DNA from: QHWT01 sp963755695
GTDB lineage: Bacteria > Acidobacteriota > Vicinamibacteria > Vicinamibacterales > 2-12-FULL-66-21
Direction of reading: 5' to 3'
Length of the DNA stretch: 64,000 nucleotides
Assembly: GCA_963755695.1 (NCBI GenBank)
Contig: CAVWLB010000001.1
Location: 1,116,001 to 1,180,000 of the forward strand
In this document: positions 35,185 through 43,844 of the stretch, piece by piece
Layout of the letters: each line of letters opens with the position of its first letter
Position numbering within the stretch: position 1 is the stretch's first letter
Program-made: the position numbers and the translations under genes
Notes under the pieces: generated by a model
The model's database searches: none
Told to the model about the DNA's origin: nothing
The model's input: only the letters and a program-made list of their open reading frames with translations

Positions 35185-36675
35185 TCAGGTCGGGCGCGTC
35201 GCTAGCTCTGGGGACTCCTCGAACTTCTGCTCGGATGCCGGGATCCACAATTCGAACATCGCCCCCCCACCCGGTGCATTAGCCGCGTAAACCTCACCGC
35301 CGTGGCGATTGACGATGGCCTGAACGATCGATAGGCCGAGACCGCTGCCCGACGGGATCCGCGTGCCGGCGCGCGACTGGTCCACCTTATAGAAGCGATC
35401 GAAGATATGCGGCAGATGCTCCGGGGGAATGCCGGGCCCGGTGTCGATGACCCTGATCCTCACGCGCCCTCGATCGCGGGCGGCGTGCAGGGTGATGTGG
35501 CCGCCGTCCGGGGTGTGACGGATCGCGTTGGCCGCGAGGTTCTGCAGGGCCTGCTCGAGACGCGCGCGATCCCCGGACAGCCGTGGCGTCGCCGGTTCGA
35601 TGCGGATGTCCAGCGTCAAGCGGCGCTCGCACAGCACCGGCCGATGCCGATCGGCGACACGTTCGAAGAGCTCACGCGCGTCGATGGCTTCGGTCTTCAG
35701 TCGCTCGCCACCCTCCTCCAGCCGTGCAACGTCCAGCAGATCGCCAATGATCGCCTCGAGCTTGTGCGTCTCCTCCTCCACGATGTTGAGGTAGCGACGG
35801 CGCGTCGGTTCGTCAATCGCGAGCTCGGGCATCGCGAGGGTTTCGACGTAGCCGCGAATCGCCGAAAGCGGTGTCATGAGCTCGTGTGAGACGTCCGCGA
35901 ACAGCTGCCGCCGTGTCCGGTCAGACGCCGCGAGTGCGGCAGCCCGCGCCTGGAGATCTTCAGCCATTCGATTGAACGCTCGGGACAGCGCGCCGACCTC
36001 GTCGCCTCCCGCCTCGTTCGCCCGCACATCGGTGCGCCCTTCGCGTAACGCAACCGTCGCGCCTTCGAGCTCGCGCAGCCGCTTGTGCGCGGGCCGGAAG
36101 ATCAGCAGCGCGGAGACGGCGGTGCCGGCGGCGAGGAGCGCGAGTCCGGCCAGGATCAGCATCGGTGCGATCTCGCGCAGGCCGATGAACGCGGGCGGAG
36201 GATTCCTCGGCACGGCCACGATGCCGACCTCGACGTCGCCGTCCATGATCGAGGCGTATTCGGCGTGACGTGGCCGTGTCAGGTCGCGGCTGTGCTCCCA
36301 CTCCAGTTCGCCGCGAGCGCCGCGTGCCAGCCGATGCTTGGCCTCTTCGACAAATCCAGGAGGAAGGAGGTCGTTGCCGCGATTGGAACCGACGCGGCCG
36401 TCGTGGAGGAGGACGACGAACGGTTGCACCGGCCGTCGATAACGCTGTGCGAGATAGTCGCCCAGCGAGACCTCGGGGTTCCGTGCGAGCTCGTTCTGCA
36501 CGTCCTGCGCCGTGGCGGTCGCGAGTTGTGATGGCGTGCGGTAGGCGGAACCCCAGATGCCGTTGGTCAGCCAGAGGAACAGCACGCCCTGCGCGACCAG
36601 CAGCGCCGCGAGCAGCGCCACGAAGCCGACGCCGATTCGCCAATAGAGACTGCTGTACCAGACCCGGTCAGACAT
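35185..36675 (-). CDS. Sensor histidine kinase with HAMP
   Basis: The 496-residue membrane kinase has helices at ~12-36 and ~168-193 flanking a periplasmic sensor region of ~130 residues, and a HAMP domain (~190-245). The dimerisation helix FADVSHELMTPLSAIRGYVETL carries phospho-acceptor His264, and the ATPase domain has N-box QNLAANAIRHTPDGG, G1 DTGPGIP and G2 GSGLGLSIV (~375-480). It follows the response regulator gene with an 8-base overlap, so the two form a two-component system of the BaeSR/ResDE general type. The signal is unknown. Confidence 0.9.
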   Translation of the reverse strand: MSDRVWYSSLYWRIGVGFVALLAALLVAQGVLFLWLTNGIWGSAYRTPSQLATATAQDVQNELARNPEVSLGDYLAQRYRRPVQPFVVLLHDGRVGSNRGNDLLPPGFVEEAKHRLARGARGELEWEHSRDLTRPRHAEYASIMDGDVEVGIVAVPRNPPPAFIGLREIAPMLILAGLALLAAGTAVSALLIFRPAHKRLRELEGATVALREGRTDVRANEAGGDEVGALSRAFNRMAEDLQARAAALAASDRTRRQLFADVSHELMTPLSAIRGYVETLAMPELAIDEPTRRRYLNIVEEETHKLEAIIGDLLDVARLEEGGERLKTEAIDARELFERVADRHRPVLCERRLTLDIRIEPATPRLSGDRARLEQALQNLAANAIRHTPDGGHITLHAARDRGRVRIRVIDTGPGIPPEHLPHIFDRFYKVDQSRAGTRIPSGSGLGLSIVQAIVNRHGGEVYAANAPGGGAMFELWIPASEQKFEESPELATRPT

Positions 36676-37384
36676 CGGCGAATTTGTATCCCGTGCCCCA
36701 CACGGTGAGGATCAGTCGCGGCTCGGCCGCTTCGTCCTCGAGCTTTTTGCGAAGGCGTTTGACGAGTGTGTCGACGCTGCGGACGGTGATGTGGGTGTCG
36801 TTGCCCCACACCCGCTGCACCAGCGCTTCGCGACTGAACACGATTCCCCGATTGCTGGCCAGCAGATACAGCAGATCGAATTCGTGGGCGGTCAGGTCGA
36901 CGTCTCGGCCGTCGACGCGGGCAAGACGACGGGCCGGGTCGACGATCACGCCCGCAACCGTCACGCTGGGGCTCATCGCCGGAACGGTCGACGCCGCGCG
37001 CCGTCGGCGCAGCAGGGCCCGGACCCGCGCGACCAGCTCCCGCACGCCAAACGGTTTGGTCAGGTAATCATCTGCGCCGCTCTCGAGGCCGAGGACCTTG
37101 TCCGATTCCTCGCGCCGGGCGGTGAGCATCAGGATCGGGACATCGCCGTTGTTCGACTCGCGTCGGATTGCACGGCAGACGGTTACGCCGTCGAGCCCGG
37201 GCAGCATCAGGTCGAGCACGACGAGGTCGAACCGCTCGCCCCGCGCGAGGCGCAGGCCTTCGGGGCCGTCGGCAGCGGCCACCCCGTCGAGGCCCTCGAG
37301 CCGGAGATGGAGGAGAACGAGGTCCCGGATATTCTGGTCGTCCTCCACGACGAGCACACGCGCGGCTGGGGCGGCGGGCGTCAT
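36668..37384 (-). CDS. OmpR-family response regulator
   Basis: The 238-residue protein has a receiver domain (~8-122) with VVEDDQNIRDL, phospho-acceptor Asp58 in LVVLDLMLPGLDG, the LTARR switch and Lys in LTKPFG. A C-terminal winged helix (~140-236) carries VDLTAHEFDLLYLLASNRGIVFSREAL and RSVDTLVKRLRKKL. It is the first gene of a two-gene operon with the kinase at 35185. Its upstream region toward the next permease gene contains a strong hairpin (37501-37520). Confidence 0.92.
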   Translation of the reverse strand: MTPAAPAARVLVVEDDQNIRDLVLLHLRLEGLDGVAAADGPEGLRLARGERFDLVVLDLMLPGLDGVTVCRAIRRESNNGDVPILMLTARREESDKVLGLESGADDYLTKPFGVRELVARVRALLRRRRAASTVPAMSPSVTVAGVIVDPARRLARVDGRDVDLTAHEFDLLYLLASNRGIVFSREALVQRVWGNDTHITVRSVDTLVKRLRKKLEDEAAEPRLILTVWGTGYKFADV

Positions 37385-37476
37385 GTCACGAGTGTAAACG
37401 CGGCCGCCGCTTCCGTGAGACGTGCCACCATTTTTTCATTGGCCGGCCACAGGGCCGACACGAGCGGAACCGCTGA

Positions 37477-37581
37477 AGAGGCTGCTGAGAAAGTCTGTAG
37501 GGCACCTCTTCAGAGGTGCCGGATCTTAGTTTGTAGGACGTCTGTTGAGAAGACCCAAGGCACCTCCTTAGATGCGTCGGA
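37477..37581. repeat. Hairpin plus imperfect duplication between permease and two-component genes
   Basis: GGCACCTC-TTCA-GAGGTGCC at 37501-37520 is a perfect 8-bp stem with a tetraloop (the adjacent T and A can extend it). Fifty bases on, GGCACCTCCTTAGATGC resembles the left arm and loop again, and GTCTGTAG and GTCTGTTG precede each copy. No T-run follows on either strand, so it is not a standard terminator. It may be a REP- or MITE-like remnant. Confidence 0.5.
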
Positions 37582-40290
37582 TCAGCCTCGTAGTGCCCGC
37601 ACCGGATCGACGCGCGCGGCACGGCGCGCAGGAACGAACGCCGCCAGCGCAGCGACCGAGAGCAGTATCACGGCGACCAGCGCGAAGCTCGTGGCGTCGT
37701 GCGTCGTGACGCCGTACAGGAGCTTCGCGACCGATCGCGACAGCCACGCCGAAACGGCGAGGCCGGCGGCGATCCCGACGCTGGTGATGCGCACGCACTG
37801 GCCCACCACCAGCGCAACGAGATCGCGCGGCGTCGCGCCGAGCGCGGCGCGCACGGCAATTTCGCGCGAGCGCTGCGCCACCGAGTAGGACAGCACGCCG
37901 AACAGTCCCACCCCTGCGATCGCCAGCGCGAACGCGGCAAAGGTGCCGAGCAGGATCGCATAGAGCTGCGGACGCGCCAGCGTGCCCGAGACCCGGTCCT
38001 CGAGCGTGGAGAGCGACGACAAGGGCGCATCCGGCGCTTCGCTCTTCGCAATCGCCCGCAGGGCGGGGATCAGGGTCCGCGGATCCACCGCCGTCCGGAC
38101 CAGCAACTCCACGTCGTCGAACCCCATGCTTTCCTGCTGGCTGGTCAACTGGAACATCTCAGGTTGCGGTGCTTCTGCGATCTGCTGGCGGGTGGCATTC
38201 TCGGCCACTCCCACGATCGTCTTGTCGTCGTGATTGGTGGCAACGCTGGCAGCCCCAGGCCCCATCGCCATGATCTTCGCGCCCACGGCCTTGTCGTCCA
38301 GGTAACGGCGCGCAAATTCGCGGTTCACGACCACCACTTTTGCCGACGTGGCCGTGTCGGTGTTCGTGAAGCCGCGGCCCTCGATGATTCGCTCGCCCAG
38401 CGCAGGGAAGTAGTCCCAGCTCACGATCCGCATCGACGTCTGGATCTGCATCGTGCCGTGGGCAGGGGTTTGAAGCGGAAAAGATGCCATCAGCTCGCCG
38501 GGCGAAAACGGGACGTTGGAACTGTACGCCGCGTGGACGACGCCTGGCGTCTGCTGGAGCCGTGCCGCGATGCGCTCGAGCGCGTGGAGCCTGACGGGGG
38601 GCGTGTAGAGGCCGTCGCTCAGCGAGATTCGCGCGGCGAGCACATTGCCGCGATCGAATCCCACGTCGGCGTTGAGCAGCCGGTGGAAGCTGCGCGCCAC
38701 CAGCGCTGCGCCAAGCAGCAGCACGCACGCAACCGCCACCTGGCCCGCCATGATCAGCGCGCGCGCGCGAGCAGTTTGCGATCGGCCGACACCGCCGGCC
38801 GGCGCGAGCCCGTCTTCGGCGAGCGACCCGACGAGATCGGTCCTGCGGGCCTGCAACGCGGGCACCAGACCGAACGCGAGCGCCGCAAGCAGTGACGTGA
38901 CGACCGCGAACAGCTGGACGCGGGGGTCGAGCCTGACATCCGCCGCGCGAGGAAAGTCGGCGGGCAGCACCGACGGTACTGCATGCTGGATCCACGCCGC
39001 GAGCAACAGGCCGGCAACGCCGCCGCAGATTCCGAGCAGAAGGTTTTCGACCAGGGTCTGACGGACAAGGCGTCCTGCCGCCGCACCGACGGCAGCGCGA
39101 ATTGCCATCTCGCGTCTGCGCGCGGTCGCACGCGCGAGCTGAACACTGGCGATGTTGGCGACGGCCGTCGCGAGCAGCAACGCCACTCCGGCGAGCAGGA
39201 TGATGATCGCGGGCTTGACCTCGCTGGTGATCGCGTCGAGCAGCGGCACCGTCGAAATCTCCGCCGGTCCGTTGCTGCCAAACACCGCGATGCCGACGGG
39301 GCCGAGCGGCGGAGCAGTCTGCGCGCGGGCGGTCCCTTCCGCTGCCGCCTGCGCCGGTGTCGCCCCGTCCCGCAGACGCGCGAGGCCATTGAACAGCGAC
39401 ACGGAAAGGCGCCCGCTTCCTGGCGCGCTGGGCGGCAGGACCTGGAAGGGGATCCACAGGCGCGACTGGCGATCGGGAAAAGAAAACGATGGCGGCATGA
39501 TCCCCACGATTGAGGAGGCTTTCGCGTCCAGCCTGATCGTTTGGCCGATGGCGTTCCCGCCCCCGAAGCGCTCCTGCCAGAATCCGTGCGACAGGATGAC
39601 GACCGGTGGAGCACCCGGGCGTTCGTCGCCGTTGGAGAACAGACGGCCGGTCGCCGGTGACGCCCCGAGCATCTCGAACAGGTTGGGTGTGACGCGCGCG
39701 ATTCGCACGCGCTCGGGATCTCCGCTGCCGGTCACGACGACGGTTTCCGAGGACCAGCCGGCGAGCGCGTCGATAGTGGACGGCGCCTCGCGCCATGCGT
39801 GATAGCTGCCGTTCGTCATGCGGGGACCGATCGTCCGCGTGCTCCCCTGTCGTGTCTCGTAGATTCGAATGAGCCGATCGCTCTCAGCCCAGGGGAGTGG
39901 CTTCAGCAGCACGCCGTACGCGACGCTCGCCAGCACGGTCGTGGCCGCGATGCCGAGCGCCATCGTGACGACGACGATGGCGGCGTATGCCGGCTGACGG
40001 TGCAGAAGCCGCGCGGCATAGCGGAGGTCCTGCAGCATCCCGAGCGCGCCGCGCTCCGGGGCGGGCGGCACGATCGCCGGCCGGCGGTGCACGGGGCGCC
40101 GCAGCACGGTCGGATCGGTCGCCCAGGCGGCAATCTCCGTGTCGACGCGAGCGGTGGCTTCGGCTTCGCTGGCTCCGTCCGCGCGCAATGCCGCGTAGGT
40201 CGCCTCGGCGTGCTGCGCCAGTTCATCGACGATGTCCGCGTCAGGCGGCATCGGCCCGAACGCCACCCGAATCCGGTTGGTCCACTCCAT
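37582..40290 (-). CDS. ADOP-type orphan permease with N-terminal cytosolic prefix
   Basis: ATG 40290 is chosen because GAGGAG lies at the right distance upstream; another ATG at 40308 overlaps the PadR gene. The ~902-residue protein has a helical prefix (DADIVDELAQHAEATYAALRADGASEAEATARV, ~15-60) and the first helix ~95-115 (AYAAIVVVTMALGIAATTVLASV). A MacB-like periplasmic domain, the FtsX helices (IIILLAGVALLLATAVANIASVQLARATARRREMAIRAAVG), a second periplasmic domain and a C-terminal FtsX unit ending in PARRAARVDPVRALRG follow. No ATPase gene is present. It forms a unit with the PadR gene 10 bases upstream. Confidence 0.9.
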   Translation of the reverse strand: MEWTNRIRVAFGPMPPDADIVDELAQHAEATYAALRADGASEAEATARVDTEIAAWATDPTVLRRPVHRRPAIVPPAPERGALGMLQDLRYAARLLHRQPAYAAIVVVTMALGIAATTVLASVAYGVLLKPLPWAESDRLIRIYETRQGSTRTIGPRMTNGSYHAWREAPSTIDALAGWSSETVVVTGSGDPERVRIARVTPNLFEMLGASPATGRLFSNGDERPGAPPVVILSHGFWQERFGGGNAIGQTIRLDAKASSIVGIMPPSFSFPDRQSRLWIPFQVLPPSAPGSGRLSVSLFNGLARLRDGATPAQAAAEGTARAQTAPPLGPVGIAVFGSNGPAEISTVPLLDAITSEVKPAIIILLAGVALLLATAVANIASVQLARATARRREMAIRAAVGAAAGRLVRQTLVENLLLGICGGVAGLLLAAWIQHAVPSVLPADFPRAADVRLDPRVQLFAVVTSLLAALAFGLVPALQARRTDLVGSLAEDGLAPAGGVGRSQTARARALIMAGQVAVACVLLLGAALVARSFHRLLNADVGFDRGNVLAARISLSDGLYTPPVRLHALERIAARLQQTPGVVHAAYSSNVPFSPGELMASFPLQTPAHGTMQIQTSMRIVSWDYFPALGERIIEGRGFTNTDTATSAKVVVVNREFARRYLDDKAVGAKIMAMGPGAASVATNHDDKTIVGVAENATRQQIAEAPQPEMFQLTSQQESMGFDDVELLVRTAVDPRTLIPALRAIAKSEAPDAPLSSLSTLEDRVSGTLARPQLYAILLGTFAAFALAIAGVGLFGVLSYSVAQRSREIAVRAALGATPRDLVALVVGQCVRITSVGIAAGLAVSAWLSRSVAKLLYGVTTHDATSFALVAVILLSVAALAAFVPARRAARVDPVRALRG

Positions 40291-40300
40291 GGCGATCTCC

Positions 40301-40645
40301 TCATGCATGTCGGATGCGTGCCACGCGATCGAGGGCGATGAAAAACGAGTCCCAGATACTGCGCTGGCGCGCGAGCATCTCGCGTCCCTTGCGGGTGACC
40401 CGGTAGTAGCGGCGCCGACGCTGGCCGCTTTTCTCGACCCAGCGTCCGGCGATCAAAGCGCGGTTCTCCAGGCGGTAGAGCGTCGGGTAGAGCGACGCAA
40501 TGTGGAAGTTGATCGCGCCCTGAGATCGCTCGGCGATCAGCCGGCCGATTTCGTAGCCGTGCCGCTGGCGCTCTTCGAGCAGCGCGAGAATCAGCAGCTC
40601 GGCACTGCCGCGCTTCAGCTCTCGATCGAGTCTATACGTGACCAT
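40301..40645 (-). CDS. PadR-family transcriptional regulator
   Basis: The 114-residue protein from ATG 40645 reads MVTYRLDRELKRGSAELLILALLEERQRHGYEIG. It then shows FHIASLYPTLYRLENRALIAGRW and the wing QRRRRYYRVTRKGREMLARQ, a complete PadR-type winged helix. Codons further upstream in the same frame are only a GC-rich repeat. ATATAT and TATAT flank the start (40644-40665), an AT-rich dyad where autoregulation is plausible. It is followed by the permease it probably controls. Confidence 0.9.
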   Translation of the reverse strand: MVTYRLDRELKRGSAELLILALLEERQRHGYEIGRLIAERSQGAINFHIASLYPTLYRLENRALIAGRWVEKSGQRRRRYYRVTRKGREMLARQRSIWDSFFIALDRVARIRHA

Positions 40646-41072
40646 ATATGGGCATGATGAATATAGCGCCCGCTCGGCGATGCAGACAAGCGAACCCGCG
40701 AGAGCGGAGCCACGCGAGCCGCCTTCGCGCGTCGCGCTACGGCGCCCAAGACGGAGCGGGGCGCGAAGGGAGCGGAGCGAGCTGCGAAGAGCGAGCGGAG
40801 CGGACTGAGCTTGGCGGGGTGCAGGGTCCCCGCCAGTCAAGCGAAGCCCCCCGCGAGTGAGCGTGTAGGGGAGTTCGAGGGGGCGAAGCCCCTCGACCAA
40901 ACTTGATTTCATGTGTCGAGGCCACCTACACTCGCGCGCGTATGCGGCTCGGTCGGCAAGCGAGCGCCGGAGGGAAGTCGCAAGGGGACTCCAACGCGAA
41001 GCGTTGGGCCCGCGCGACCGTGAGCGCGCAGCGAGGTGGGGAGTATTGGGGCCCCACCGAGCGGAGTGAATA
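40646..41072. other. Gene-free, hairpin-rich GAGCGGAGCGAG region
   Basis: These 427 bases hold no credible gene. They contain runs of GAGCG/GCGAAG units (40690-40805) and several perfect stems: GGCGGGG facing CCCCGCC near 40813-40835, CGAGGGG facing CCCCTCG near 40873-40890, AACGCG facing the CGCGTT-like sequence near 41000, and GTGGGG facing CCCCAC near 41034-41055. The region lies where the NAD-binding subunit gene pntAA would normally precede pntAB. Confidence 0.5.
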
Positions 41073-41390
41073 ATGGAAACCCTCGACTTCTGGTCGATGC
41101 TCTTCGTCTTCATGCTGGCGACGTTTGTCGGGTTTCAGGTGATTCAAAACGTTTCCAGGCTGCTGCACACCCCGCTGATGTCGCTGACCAACGCCATCTC
41201 CGCGATTGCAGTGGTCGGGTCGATCTTGATCGCGGGAGAGCGCTACTCCGACTTTGCGACGATCCTCGGTACGGTTGCGGTTGCCGCCTCGATGACCAAC
41301 ATCGTCAGCGGGTTCCTGATCACCGACCGCATGTTGAAGATGTTCCGTGAGAAGGAGCGTGGGGCCAAGCCGGGTGGGGCGCCCCGATGA
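41073..41390 (+). CDS. pntAB: NAD(P) transhydrogenase alpha subunit part 2 (PntAB)
   Basis: The 105-residue membrane protein has three helices (~10-30, ~38-58, ~65-85). It shows the pattern of the small domain-II alpha part of split transhydrogenases: FMLATFVGFQVIQNVSRLLHTPLMSLTNAISAIAVVGSILIAG, then MTNIVSGFLITDRMLKMF. With PntB it forms the proton channel that drives hydride transfer between NADH and NADP. In split systems it is normally preceded by pntAA; here the 427 bases upstream contain no such gene. The TGA overlaps the PntB start. Confidence 0.9.
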   Translation: METLDFWSMLFVFMLATFVGFQVIQNVSRLLHTPLMSLTNAISAIAVVGSILIAGERYSDFATILGTVAVAASMTNIVSGFLITDRMLKMFREKERGAKPGGAPR

Positions 41391-42778
41391 ACAATCAGGT
41401 CATTCAACTCAGTTACCTGGCCGCCGCGGCCCTCTTCATTCTTTCCCTCCGGTGGCTGAACCATCCCCGGACGGCGCGGCGCGGCGTGGCGGCGGGCGTC
41501 GCCGGCATGGCGGCGGCGATCGTCGGGACGCTTCTGGCGCCGGAGATCGTCGACTACAAGTGGATCGTTATTGCGCTGGTCGTCGGAACCATCGCCGGCG
41601 TCCCCCTGTCGTGGGTGCCGCTGACCGCCGTTCCGCAACGGACGGCGCTCTCGCACGCGTTCGGCGGTCTTGCGGCGGGTCTCGTCGGCTGTGCGAAATA
41701 CGCGATGTGGCTGGAACAGGGGCAGCTCACCGCCTTTCGCACCGGGGCAATCGGACTCGAGGTGATTCTCGGGTTCCTGACGTTCACCGGAAGTCTGATG
41801 GCCGCGGGCAAGCTGCAGGAGATCATCCCGACCAGGCCGATCACTTATCGCAACCAGAATCTCGTGAACCTGTCGCTGCTGGCTCTGGCGGTCGTCGCCG
41901 GGGTGTACCTGTCGGTCAACCCGCCGTTCTGGCCGGCCTTTGTCGTGCTCATCGTGCTGTCGCTGGTCTTCGGCGTGTTGCTGATCATCCCGATCGGTGG
42001 CGCCGACATGCCCACGGTAATCTCGCTGTTGAACTCCTACGCCGGCCTCTCGGCGGTGGCGATGGGATTCGTGCTCGACAACAAGCTGCTCATCACAGCC
42101 GGCGCGCTCGACGGATCGTCCGGCTTCATTTTGTCGGTCATCATGTGCCGGGCGATGAACCGATCGTTCACCAACGTGCTGTTCGGCGCGTTCGGGCAGG
42201 TCCAGGCGAGCGCCCAGCTCGGCGAAGCAAAGACCGTCAAGAGCGCGACCTCGCAGGATGTCGCCGACATCCTGACCAACGCCGACCGGGTGGTGATCAT
42301 CCCCGGCTACGGTATGGCCGTCGCACAGGCCCAGCACCGGGTACACGAGCTCTACGATCAGCTGACGAAACGCGGCGTCGACGTGAAGTTCGCGATTCAC
42401 CCCGTCGCCGGTCGAATGCCCGGGCACATGAATGTTCTGCTTGCCGAAGCGGAGATTCCATACGAGTCGCTGGTCGAAATGGACGACATCAATCCCGAGA
42501 TGCCACAGACCGACGTCTGCCTCGTCGTTGGCGCCAACGACGTGGTGAATCCGGCGGCGCGACACGACAAGGGGAGCCCGATCTTCGGAATGCCGATCAT
42601 CGACGCCGATAAGGCGAGAACGGTGATCGCGATTAAGCGCTCGATGAACCCGGGGTTCGCGGGAATCGAGAACGAGTTGTATTACGACGACAAGACCCTG
42701 ATGGCGTTTGGCGACGCCAAGCAGGTGCTCGGCGACGTAGTCAAGGCCGTCGCGGGCGAGACCGCTTCGGTCCACTAA
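41387..42778 (+). CDS. pntB: NAD(P) transhydrogenase beta subunit (PntB)
   Basis: The 463-residue protein has an N-terminal membrane domain (~1-270, eight or nine helices). The C-terminal NADP-binding domain (~285-460) carries VVIIPGYGMAVAQAQHRVHEL, the FAIHPVAGRMPGHMNVLLAEA loop, VVGANDVVNPAA and the lysine of NPGFAGIENELYY. These are diagnostic for PntB, and the length is normal. The ATG overlaps the pntAB stop. The enzyme generates NADPH from the proton gradient; the missing alpha-1 subunit must be encoded elsewhere if the complex works. Confidence 0.95.
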   Translation: MNNQVIQLSYLAAAALFILSLRWLNHPRTARRGVAAGVAGMAAAIVGTLLAPEIVDYKWIVIALVVGTIAGVPLSWVPLTAVPQRTALSHAFGGLAAGLVGCAKYAMWLEQGQLTAFRTGAIGLEVILGFLTFTGSLMAAGKLQEIIPTRPITYRNQNLVNLSLLALAVVAGVYLSVNPPFWPAFVVLIVLSLVFGVLLIIPIGGADMPTVISLLNSYAGLSAVAMGFVLDNKLLITAGALDGSSGFILSVIMCRAMNRSFTNVLFGAFGQVQASAQLGEAKTVKSATSQDVADILTNADRVVIIPGYGMAVAQAQHRVHELYDQLTKRGVDVKFAIHPVAGRMPGHMNVLLAEAEIPYESLVEMDDINPEMPQTDVCLVVGANDVVNPAARHDKGSPIFGMPIIDADKARTVIAIKRSMNPGFAGIENELYYDDKTLMAFGDAKQVLGDVVKAVAGETASVH

Positions 42779-42817
42779 TCGAGAAGCGTGAGACAGACCG
42801 AGACAGCCAACAGCCGA

Positions 42818-42846
42818 GGTTCGAGGTCCGAGGTCCGAGGTCCGCC
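42818..42846. repeat. Heptamer array R10 (AGGTCCG)
   Basis: AGGTTCG and then AGGTCCG three times lie between pntB and a response regulator gene. It is the reverse complement of the R8 unit CGGACCT, 16 kb away. The remaining ~200 bases to the next gene hold nothing else that I can recognise. Confidence 0.75.
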
Positions 42847-43050
42847 GCTTGTCCGCCGTAGCGCCGAGCGCGAAGGTGGAAGCCGCTTGGCGAAGCGGAA
42901 GGTTCGAGACCCCAGGTTGGAGTGTCCAGATCTGCAATCCCACCCACAAAACTGGTGCTCGCAACAGGCCGGCTAACCCACTAATTCATTGGGAATTGGC
43001 GGATTTTCCGGATTCCAGAAACTGGCACGGCGGCGGCATTGGGACGTTGC

Positions 43051-43479
43051 ATGAGCGTCGTTTCCGCTGCCCGACCGCATCCCGGAGGGCCACCCGCAAC
43101 GGTGTTGATCGTCGACGACGCTGCAGACGCACGGTCGTTGTACGGTGAATATCTCGAGTTCTGTGGATTCCGCGTGATCTCGGCAATCGACGCGCTGCAG
43201 GGCATGTCGATGGCCCTGCTGCACATGCCGGACATCATCCTGATGGACCTCGCCCTCCCCCGGATCAACGACTGGGAGCCCATTCGCCAGCTTCGAGCGG
43301 ATCCGCGCACGAAGGAGATTCCGGTGGTCGCGGTGAGTCCGCATGCCGGTAACGATGAACCCGCCAGAGCGCGCGAAGCGGGCGCCGACGTGTGTCTGAC
43401 GAAGCCCTGTGTCCCGTCGCAGGTGGCGCGCGCGATCTCGGCGCTCCTCACGTGGCACCGCCTCCGAATCGCGCAATAA
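43051..43479 (+). CDS. Stand-alone response regulator receiver (CheY-like)
   Basis: The 142-residue product from ATG 43051 is a single receiver domain: TVLIVDDAADARSLYGEYL (acidic pair Asp22/Asp23), phospho-acceptor Asp66 in IILMDLALPRIND, Ser in VAVSPH (where Thr/Ser is conserved) and Lys in LTKPC. The N-terminus (MSVVSAARPHPGGPP) is a flexible tail. No output domain is present. It precedes CheB and lies in an island of CheB/CheR/PAS genes, so it may be the mobile element of that pathway. Confidence 0.85.
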   Translation: MSVVSAARPHPGGPPATVLIVDDAADARSLYGEYLEFCGFRVISAIDALQGMSMALLHMPDIILMDLALPRINDWEPIRQLRADPRTKEIPVVAVSPHAGNDEPARAREAGADVCLTKPCVPSQVARAISALLTWHRLRIAQ

Positions 43480-43483
43480 CCGC

Positions 43484-43539
43484 GGTTAGCGGCTCACGGT
43501 TCACAGTTAGCGGTTCACAGTCAGCGGTTCGCGGTTAGC
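43484..43539. repeat. Heptamer array R11 (GGTTMRC)
   Basis: Eight contiguous heptamers run from 43484 to 43539: GGTTAGC, GGCTCAC, GGTTCAC, AGTTAGC, GGTTCAC, AGTCAGC, GGTTCGC, GGTTAGC. It is in the 365-base gap between the receiver gene and cheB. The rest of the gap (43540-43844) holds only a doubtful 78-codon ORF and no other recognisable feature. Confidence 0.85.
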
Positions 43540-43844
43540 CGCGGGCTTGCGGTCACTCCACTCCTCCTCAACAACCGCTAAGCATCAAGCTCATCGCGCC
43601 AACCGGCGGCCTTGGGTGTAAGCTACAGTCGTACCAGTTGGGCGGATAGTCTGAGGCCCGACGATCAGCCATGGTTCGATCGTCAGACGACGGCGCTCGA
43701 GCCCTCCAACGTGACGGTCACGTTCTGCTTCACGCCGGAGTGTCAGGGCGTGCGTCCTCGCCATACGTGTCCACCCCATTCCCTTTGCGGAATTCTGCGC
43801 ATCGCAGCTCCGCCGGTATACCTGAGCCGACGTCTGAACAAATC

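Noticed and set aside
37501..37520. Rho-independent terminator
   Set aside because: The stem is strong but neither strand has a following T-run.
41243..42964. 573-codon minus-strand ORF opposite pntB
   Set aside because: It is an antisense shadow of pntB with low-complexity His/Arg/Asp-rich translation.
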